Positions 1 through 5,396 of a stretch of 5,396 nucleotides of DNA are shown here, in pieces. The DNA is from Pseudomonadota bacterium (GTDB taxonomy: Bacteria > Pseudomonadota > Gammaproteobacteria > Pseudomonadales > UBA5518), in the NCBI GenBank assembly GCA_022705125.1, contig JAKJFB010000215.1, forward strand, positions 1-5,396, written 5' to 3'. The position numbers and the translations under genes were made by a program. The stretch's first letter is position 1. The number at the start of each line of letters is the position of its first letter. The notes under the pieces were generated by a model. That model saw nothing but the letters and a program-made list of their open reading frames with translations. It was not told the DNA's origin and did not search any database.

Positions 1-1568
<1,568 letters not shown>

Positions 1569-1575
1569 CCGCCGC

Positions 1576-2244
1576 TCACGGGGCGAGCGGCGTCAGCCGC
1601 GCGATCGCGGCCTGAATCGCGCCATCGACCTCGGCGGGGCTGGCGGCGGTGGCGCACAGGTCGCGCAGCTCCCCGTCCTGCAGGCGGTAGATCCAGCCGT
1701 GCACGGTGAGATCCTGCCCGCGCTCCCAGGCGTCCTGCACCACGGTGGTCTGGCAGACGTTCTGCACCTGCTCGATCACGTTCAGCTCGCACAGCCGGTC
1801 GACCAGCAGCGCGTCGTCGTCCACGGGATGCGCGTTGGCGAAGGTGGCGGCGTGCTTCTTCTGCACGTCCTGCACGTGGCGCAGCCAGTTGTCGGCGAGG
1901 CCGAACTTGCGGTTGCGCAGCGCCGCGGCCACGCCGCCGCAGCCGTAATGGCCGACGACCATGATGTGCTTGACGTTCAGCACGTCGACCGCGTACTGGA
2001 TGATCGACAGGCAGTTGAGGTCGGTATGCAGCATTAGGTTGGCGACGTTGCGGTGCACGAAGACCTCGCCGGGCAACAGCCCGATGATCTCGTTGGCCGG
2101 CACGCGGCTGTCGGAGCAGCCGATCCACAGGTACTCAGGCGACTGCTGGCGCGCCAGCGTCTCGAAGAAGGCCGGATCGCGGTCGCGGATCGCGGCGGCC
2201 CAGCGCCGGTTGTTGGCGAACAGGTTGTGCAATTCGTTCTTCAT
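1576..2244 (-). CDS. can: Beta-class carbonic anhydrase, Can type
   Basis: Cytoplasmic zinc enzyme interconverting CO2 and bicarbonate, supplying bicarbonate for carboxylases. The 222 residues compare with about 220 for E. coli Can, and alignment from memory runs along the whole length. Zinc ligands are C43, D45, H99 and C102, in the motifs CSDSR (43-47) and GHYGCGG (98-104); the D45-R47 dyad is intact. HRNVANL (64-70) and HTDLNCLS (73-80) are also typical. W40, R65 and Y186 match the E. coli residues (W39, R64, Y181) that form the non-catalytic bicarbonate site, which suggests a type II, bicarbonate-inhibited enzyme. There is no signal peptide. MKNELHNLFANN matches the usual Can N terminus, which fixes the start although the 21-base gap after the thiolase lacks a clear Shine-Dalgarno site. 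Its stop lies 7 bases before the ABC-F start. No functional link to the neighbouring lipid genes is evident, except that carboxylation steps in acyl-CoA catabolism use bicarbonate. Confidence 0.96.
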   Translation of the reverse strand: MKNELHNLFANNRRWAAAIRDRDPAFFETLARQQSPEYLWIGCSDSRVPANEIIGLLPGEVFVHRNVANLMLHTDLNCLSIIQYAVDVLNVKHIMVVGHYGCGGVAAALRNRKFGLADNWLRHVQDVQKKHAATFANAHPVDDDALLVDRLCELNVIEQVQNVCQTTVVQDAWERGQDLTVHGWIYRLQDGELRDLCATAASPAEVDGAIQAAIARLTPLAP

Positions 2245-2265
2245 GGCGCGGCGATCACGGACGGC

Positions 2266-3453
2266 TCAGCGCTTGACGATCACCGAGGAGCCGTGGCCGA
2301 ACAGGCCCTGGTTCGCGGTGATGCCGACCTTCGCGCCCTCGACCTGGCGTTCGCCGCCCTGGCCGCGCAGCTGCCACGTGAGCTCGCAGACCTGCGCCAG
2401 CGCCTGCGCGGGCACCGCCTCGCCGAAGCAGGCAAGCCCGCCGGAGGGATTTACCGGCACGCGGCCGCCGATGCGCGTCTCGCCGGCGCGCACCATGCGT
2501 GCCGCCTCGCCGCGCGGGCACAGCTGCAGGTCTTCCATCCAGTCCAGTTCGAGCGCGGAGGACAGGTCGTAGACCTCGGCCACGTTCACGTCGCGTGGCG
2601 CGACGCCGGCTTCCTCGTAGGCCTTCAGCGGGATCGAGGCGCGGAACCGGTGCGTGTCCACGGCAGCGGCGGCGGCCGAGTCGGTCGCGATGTCGGGCAT
2701 CTCCACGACTTCGCTGGCGAAGGTCGGGGTCACGGTCGAGATCGCCGCGACGCGCACCGCGTCAGCGCGGCCAATGCGCCGCGCATAGTCCATGCTCGAG
2801 ACCACCAGTGCCGCACCGCCGTCGGAGGTCGCGCAGATCTGCAGCAGGCGCAGCGGATGCGCGACCATCGGCGAGGCGTGCACGTCGTCCATCGTGAACT
2901 TCTTGCGATAGCGCGCGTTCGGGTTGGTGAATCCGTGCTCGCTGTTCTTGATCTTCACCAGGCCGAAGTCGTCCTCGGTGTCGCCGTAGAGGTCCATGCG
3001 CCGGCGCGCGTAGAGCGCGAAGTAGGTCGGGTTGGTGATGCCGACCAGGAAGCGCACCCAGTCCGGATCGTCGGGACGGTAGCCCTTGGCCGGCGCCAGG
3101 AAGCCCTTCGGCGTGGTGTCGGCGCCGACGACCAGCGCCACCTCGCATTCGCCCGCGAGGATCTTCGCGCGCGCGGCGGCGAGCGCCTGCGAGCCCGAGG
3201 CGCAGGCCGCGTACGACGTGTTCACCTGGGCGCCCTGCCAGCCCAGCGCCTGCGCGAAGGTCGCGCCGGCCACGTAGCCCGGGTAGCCGCAGCGCATCGT
3301 GGCGGCACCCGAGACGAAGCGGATGTCCTGCCAGCGCACGCCGGCATCGGCGATAGCGGCGCGCGCCGCGTGCACGCCGTATTCGACGAAGTTCCTGCCC
3401 CACTTGCCCCAGGGGTGCATCCCGACGCCGAGAATGGCGATGTCATTGCTCAT
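2266..3453 (-). CDS. Thiolase-fold protein, SCP-x/lipid-transfer (Ltp4-like) type
   Basis: A 395-residue thiolase-superfamily protein, normal length for the SCP-x thiolase group. The N-terminal half carries the nucleophile loop NTSYAACASGSQA with C84. The C-terminal half has AEVYDLSSALELDW (292-305) and VNPSGGLACFGEAVPAQ (334-350), and the protein ends GLFGHGSSVIVKR. Family members cleave or form carbon-carbon bonds in CoA thioesters: thiolysis of 3-ketoacyl-CoA, or retro-aldol cleavage in Ltp2-like proteins. Here the usual HDxF histidine is Y295, the GHP histidine is E345, and the C-terminal Cys-x-Gly motif is absent, with H387 nearby, so ordinary thiolysis is uncertain. From memory the sequence resembles mycobacterial Ltp4 (Rv3522), which also sits beside a DUF35 gene in the cholesterol region. 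There is no sterol-carrier domain, signal peptide or membrane segment. A good ribosome site (AGGAGT) overlaps the stop of the DUF35 gene 13 bases upstream, so the two are likely co-translated and probably form a complex. Automated annotation may call it acetyl-CoA acetyltransferase; I would not accept that specificity. Confidence 0.92.
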   Translation of the reverse strand: MSNDIAILGVGMHPWGKWGRNFVEYGVHAARAAIADAGVRWQDIRFVSGAATMRCGYPGYVAGATFAQALGWQGAQVNTSYAACASGSQALAAARAKILAGECEVALVVGADTTPKGFLAPAKGYRPDDPDWVRFLVGITNPTYFALYARRRMDLYGDTEDDFGLVKIKNSEHGFTNPNARYRKKFTMDDVHASPMVAHPLRLLQICATSDGGAALVVSSMDYARRIGRADAVRVAAISTVTPTFASEVVEMPDIATDSAAAAAVDTHRFRASIPLKAYEEAGVAPRDVNVAEVYDLSSALELDWMEDLQLCPRGEAARMVRAGETRIGGRVPVNPSGGLACFGEAVPAQALAQVCELTWQLRGQGGERQVEGAKVGITANQGLFGHGSSVIVKR

Positions 3454-3461
3454 GCTTGCCT

Positions 3462-3467
3462 ACTCCT
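3462..3467 (-). promoter_or_regulatory. Ribosome binding site of the thiolase gene
   Basis: On the minus strand this reads AGGAGT, 8 bases before the ATG at 3453. It overlaps the last base of the DUF35 stop codon (TGAGGAGT), an arrangement expected for translational coupling of two partner subunits. Confidence 0.85.
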
Positions 3468-3901
3468 CAGGCCACGGGTTTCCATTTCCAGATCATCTTT
3501 TCCGACTCGTCGTCGGTGTAGAGCGTATCCAGCACCAGCTCCATTTCCTGGCCGACCTTCAGGTCGGTGACCTCGACGCCGGCCACGACCTGCCCCAGCA
3601 CCACCATGCGCTCGGCTTCGAGCTCGACGGCGGCGATCGTGAACGGCACGAAGGGCTCGGGCGCCACGAAGGGTTCCGGCGGCTGGTACGAGGCGTTGGT
3701 GCAGGACCACACGCGACCGCGGCGCGACAGCGGCGCTTCCTCGAACTCGGTGCCCTCGCAGGCCGGGTTGCGGCAGAAGCTGGTCTGCTTCGGGAAGTAG
3801 ACCGTGGCGCAGGCCTTGCAGCGCGAGCCCAGCAGCTGCGGCGCCTGTTCGTCGAGCGTGAACCAGCCCTCGAGGGCCGCGACCTTGGGTTTTGCAGTCA
3901 T
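3467..3901 (-). CDS. DUF35 zinc-ribbon/OB-fold protein, probable partner of the thiolase
   Basis: A 144-residue member of the Zn-ribbon plus OB-fold (DUF35) family. The rubredoxin-like ribbon has C28-x2-C31 and C43-x4-C48 as likely zinc ligands; the second pair is spaced by four residues instead of the common CPxC. Residues about 56-144 form the OB-fold, with SYQPPEPFVAPEPFVPF (about 71-87) before the central strands. In known systems DUF35 proteins bind thiolase-fold or acyl-CoA enzymes (Ltp2 with the DUF35 domain of ChsH2, acetoacetyl-CoA thiolase in archaea), helping to bind or channel the CoA substrate. The direct adjacency to the thiolase supports the same role here. The start at 3901 is chosen because GGAGAA precedes it with proper spacing and MTAKPK is followed at once by family sequence. 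The reading frame stays open upstream to beyond 5300, but that extension is antisense to the dehydrogenase and shows no domain. First gene of the minus-strand cluster. Confidence 0.92.
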   Translation of the reverse strand: MTAKPKVAALEGWFTLDEQAPQLLGSRCKACATVYFPKQTSFCRNPACEGTEFEEAPLSRRGRVWSCTNASYQPPEPFVAPEPFVPFTIAAVELEAERMVVLGQVVAGVEVTDLKVGQEMELVLDTLYTDDESEKMIWKWKPVA

Positions 3902-3906
3902 GCATG

Positions 3907-3912
3907 TTCTCC
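3907..3912 (-). promoter_or_regulatory. Ribosome binding site of the DUF35 gene
   Basis: Reads GGAGAA on the minus strand. The GGAG core ends 7 bases before the ATG at 3901, which sets this start rather than any point in the long open frame upstream. An out-of-frame ATG at 3905 lies too close to the site. Confidence 0.75.
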
Positions 3913-4055
3913 GCGTCCGCACCCCTGCCGCGCGCGACCGGGTTGCTTTGCTGGTGGGTGGGGCGCGGGCCGTATTGCCGCGCCGGAGCGAGCGCGAAGG
4001 ATACAGCCCGCGGCCCCGCGCCAGCAACCGCAACGGGCTCTGGTGAGCGCTATTG

Positions 4056-4069
4056 TCAGCGCGCGCTGA
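4056..4069. promoter_or_regulatory. Perfect 14-bp palindrome, candidate operator
   Basis: TCAGCGCGCGCTGA equals its own reverse complement. It lies in the divergent region, 113 bases from the dehydrogenase start and 155 from the DUF35 start, and overlaps the -35-like TTGTCA. Symmetric sites of this size are typical for dimeric repressors such as TetR- or GntR-family proteins that control acyl-CoA catabolism. It does not resemble the KstR consensus as I know it. No regulator gene lies in the window. The GC-rich core makes chance symmetry more likely than usual. Confidence 0.4.
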
Positions 4070-4101
4070 TGCTTTTTTGCGCTTGCCGACATATGACTCG
4101 C

Positions 4102-4129
4102 GGCGGCAGCATGCGTCGGCGATGCCGCC
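4102..4129 (+). other. Inverted repeat (possible leader hairpin)
   Basis: GGCGGCA (4102-4108) pairs perfectly with TGCCGCC (4123-4129) around a 14-base loop, giving a 7-bp GC-rich stem 39 bases before the dehydrogenase start. There is no U-tract after it, so it is not an intrinsic terminator for the plus strand. It may be a leader structure or a chance product of base composition. Confidence 0.35.
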
Positions 4130-4155
4130 CCCGGAACAACGCGGCACCCGGTCCC

Positions 4156-4160
4156 AGGAG
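4156..4160 (+). promoter_or_regulatory. Ribosome binding site deciding the dehydrogenase start
   Basis: AGGAG lies 8 bases before the ATG at 4169 but only 2 bases before the ATG at 4163. The spacing favours 4169, so the protein begins MKVEFTPEQ rather than MRMKVEF. Confidence 0.8.
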
Positions 4161-4168
4161 AGATGCGG

Positions 4169-5356
4169 ATGAAAGTCGAGTTCACACCCGAACAGGAGCG
4201 CCTGCGCCAGGAGTTGCGCGCCTATTTCAAGGCGCTGATCACCCCCGAACTGGACGCGGAGCTCGAGGAGAGCCCCGGCGAGGGCGGGGGCCCGCTGTGG
4301 AAGGCGGCGATGCGCCAGATGGGGCGCGACGGCTGGATCGGCTTGGGCTGGCCGAAGGAACTCGGCGGGCGCGGCATGACGCCGCTGGAGCAGTTCATCT
4401 TCGTCGAGGAGGTGATGCGCTCGGGTTTCCCGTTCCCCTTCCTCACCTCGGAGTCGATCGGCCCCACGCTGGCCGAGCACGGCAACGACTACCATCGCCG
4501 CGAGATCGTGCCGAAGATCCTCTCGGGCGATCTGTGCATCGCGATCGGCTACTCCGAGCCGGGCGCCGGTACCGATCTCGCGTCGCTGAAGACCTCCGCT
4601 GTCCCCGACGGCGACGGCTGGGTCATCAATGGCCAGAAGATGTGGACCAGTCTGGCGCACATCAGCGAATACGTGTGGATTGCCGTGCGCACGGATCCCG
4701 ATCCGGCAAAGCGCCACAAGGGCATCTCGATGTTCCTGATCCCTACTACGGACCCGGGCTGGAGCTGCACGCCGGTGCACACGCTCGGTGGCGTGCGCAC
4801 CAACGCGACCTACTACGACAACGTGCGCGTCACGCGCCAGAACCTGGTCGGCGAGCTCAACGGCGGCTGGAAGCTCATCACCGGGCAGCTGAACCGCGAG
4901 CGCCTGAGCCTGATGAACTACGGTCCCACCGCGGTGCTGCTGAACACGATCACGCAGTGGGCGGCCGACGCGACGCTCGCCAACGGCCAGCGCCTGGTCG
5001 ACCAGCCCTGGGTGCAGATGAACCTGGCGCGCGCGCGCGCCGGCCTCGAGGCGCTGAAGCTCATGTGCTACAAGCAGGCTTGGGCGATGACCCACAGCAC
5101 GCTCGACATGGCCGATGCCTCTGCCGTGAAGGTCTACGGCTCCGAGTTCTTCATCGAGCTCTACCGTCTGCTCGGCGAGGTGGTCGGGCAGGCCTCGCTG
5201 GTCAGCCGGCATTCGCCGGTCGGGCAGGTGGCGAAGGCGCGCATCGAGCGTCTCTACCGCACCTCCTCGATCCTCACCTTCGGCGGCGGCGCGAACGAAG
5301 TACAACGCGACATCATCTCGGCCGCCGGCCTGTGGATGCCGCGGGCGGCGCGCTGA
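4169..5356 (+). CDS. Acyl-CoA dehydrogenase, FadE26/ChsE4-like
   Basis: A 395-residue FAD-dependent acyl-CoA dehydrogenase that introduces an alpha-beta double bond in an acyl-CoA thioester and passes electrons to ETF. The usual domain order is seen: N-terminal helices (1-120), a beta domain with GYSEPGAGTDLAS (127-139) and GQKMWTS (155-161), and a C-terminal helical domain ending in FGGGANEVQRDII (371-383). E244 in NRER sits where FadE26 and isovaleryl-CoA dehydrogenase carry the catalytic base. Many stretches, such as MGRDGW, GWPKELGG and the motifs above, match mycobacterial FadE26 (ChsE4) from memory. That protein works with FadE27 (ChsE5) as an alpha2-beta2 enzyme on the cholesterol side chain, so a steroid or bulky branched substrate and a heteromeric state are inferred. 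No partner subunit lies in the window; it may follow downstream. Transcribed divergently from the DUF35-thiolase pair. The 4169 start rests on the ribosome-site spacing. Family assignment is secure, substrate is not. Confidence 0.94.
   Translation: MKVEFTPEQERLRQELRAYFKALITPELDAELEESPGEGGGPLWKAAMRQMGRDGWIGLGWPKELGGRGMTPLEQFIFVEEVMRSGFPFPFLTSESIGPTLAEHGNDYHRREIVPKILSGDLCIAIGYSEPGAGTDLASLKTSAVPDGDGWVINGQKMWTSLAHISEYVWIAVRTDPDPAKRHKGISMFLIPTTDPGWSCTPVHTLGGVRTNATYYDNVRVTRQNLVGELNGGWKLITGQLNRERLSLMNYGPTAVLLNTITQWAADATLANGQRLVDQPWVQMNLARARAGLEALKLMCYKQAWAMTHSTLDMADASAVKVYGSEFFIELYRLLGEVVGQASLVSRHSPVGQVAKARIERLYRTSSILTFGGGANEVQRDIISAAGLWMPRAAR
5026..5041. repeat. Alternating GC run, (GC)7, inside the dehydrogenase gene
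   Basis: A self-complementary alternating purine-pyrimidine tract within the codons for LARARAGLE of the dehydrogenase. It is the longest simple dinucleotide run noticed. It matches normal codon preference for Ala-Arg repeats, and the reading frame through it is intact. Confidence 0.8.
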
Positions 5357-5396
5357 GCGTTGGGCACTGATCACGCGCATCGGAGCGTTGGCGCGG
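5357..5396. other. Short non-coding tail after the dehydrogenase
   Basis: No gene or terminator hairpin is seen in these 40 bases. GAGCGTTGG occurs twice (5355-5363 and 5383-5391). CGGAG at 5381-5385 could serve as a ribosome site for a gene starting near or just beyond the window edge, which would fit an operon continuing to the right. Confidence 0.4.

Larger units (their letters stand above)
3902..4168. promoter_or_regulatory. Divergent intergenic control region
   Basis: A 267-base non-coding stretch between the DUF35 start (minus) and the dehydrogenase start (plus). It must hold the leaders, and most likely promoters, for both directions. It contains the only A/T-rich patches nearby (about 4051-4056, 4073-4078 and 4091-4096). 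No strong sigma-70 promoter is visible. TTGTCA at 4053-4058 resembles a -35 box on the plus strand but has no good -10 box at the right distance, and TATGAC (4092-4097) is only a weak -10. On the minus strand TTGCTG followed 18 bases later by TATCCT is a weak candidate. The palindrome at 4056-4069 and the hairpin at 4102-4129 lie inside. Confidence 0.6.

Noticed and set aside
1569..1575. Search for a terminator or promoter between can and the ABC-F gene
   Set aside because: Only 7 bases separate the genes; there is no hairpin with a T-tract and no promoter-like sequence.
2053..3570. A 505-codon open frame on the plus strand
   Set aside because: It mirrors the thiolase gene and runs into the carbonic anhydrase and DUF35 genes. 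Composition is typical of an antisense shadow in high-GC DNA.
3950..3957. GCTGGTGG, identical to the E. coli Chi site
   Set aside because: An 8-mer of G/T type is expected by chance in GC-rich DNA, and Chi specificity outside enteric bacteria is different or unknown.
5026..5041. (GC)7 tract as a phase-variable slippage site
   Set aside because: The frame is intact, the codons are the preferred Ala/Arg codons, and a dinucleotide run of this length inside a conserved helix gives no sign of regulated switching.
3892..5370. A 492-codon open frame on the plus strand overlapping the divergent region and the dehydrogenase
   Set aside because: Shifted frame of the dehydrogenase gene. The Arg-rich translation has no dehydrogenase motif, and the true frame starting at 4169 has them all.
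3467..5380. A 637-codon open frame on the minus strand covering the whole dehydrogenase gene and the DUF35 gene
   Set aside because: Only the part from 3901 down has family sequence and a ribosome site. The rest is antisense to a clear dehydrogenase and is low-complexity Arg/Ala/His/Asp-rich, as expected when G/C third positions remove stop codons.

Overview
This is a GC-rich window from a bacterium, with strong G/C bias at third codon positions. The housekeeping genes match proteobacterial types: a Can-type beta-carbonic anhydrase and a YheS-type ABC-F ATPase. The lipid genes resemble steroid or branched acyl-CoA degradation genes. A beta- or gammaproteobacterium able to degrade steroids or similar compounds is the best inference; the genus cannot be read from the sequence.

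Layout. Bases 1-3901 hold four genes on the minus strand, transcribed right to left: a DUF35 zinc-ribbon/OB-fold protein (3901-3467), an SCP-x/lipid-transfer-type thiolase (3453-2266), a beta-carbonic anhydrase (2244-1576), and a YheS-like ABC-F ATPase (1568 to beyond the left edge). The gaps are only 13, 21 and 7 bases, so one transcript could cover all four. A 267-base divergent region (3902-4168) holds the leaders and presumably the promoters for both directions, and contains a perfect 14-bp palindrome. On the plus strand, 4169-5356 encodes an acyl-CoA dehydrogenase. The last 40 bases carry no recognisable gene. No stretch without a gene exceeds 300 bases.

How the genes fit together. The dehydrogenase resembles the FadE26/ChsE4 subunit of mycobacterial cholesterol side-chain oxidation. 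The DUF35 plus thiolase pair resembles the mycobacterial Rv3521-Rv3522 (Ltp4) pair; both comparisons are from memory, not from a search. Dehydrogenation followed by carbon-carbon cleavage by a thiolase-fold enzyme with a DUF35 partner is a plausible beta-oxidation-like module for a steroid side chain or ring acyl-CoA. The thiolase keeps its nucleophilic cysteine but lacks other classical catalytic residues, so its chemistry is the most open question. The carbonic anhydrase and YheS genes look like ordinary housekeeping genes lying downstream.

No RNA gene, CRISPR array, insertion sequence or other mobile element was found. No wholly new system is evident; the points worth a second look are the altered thiolase active site, the divergent control region, and an unpaired heteromer-type dehydrogenase subunit.
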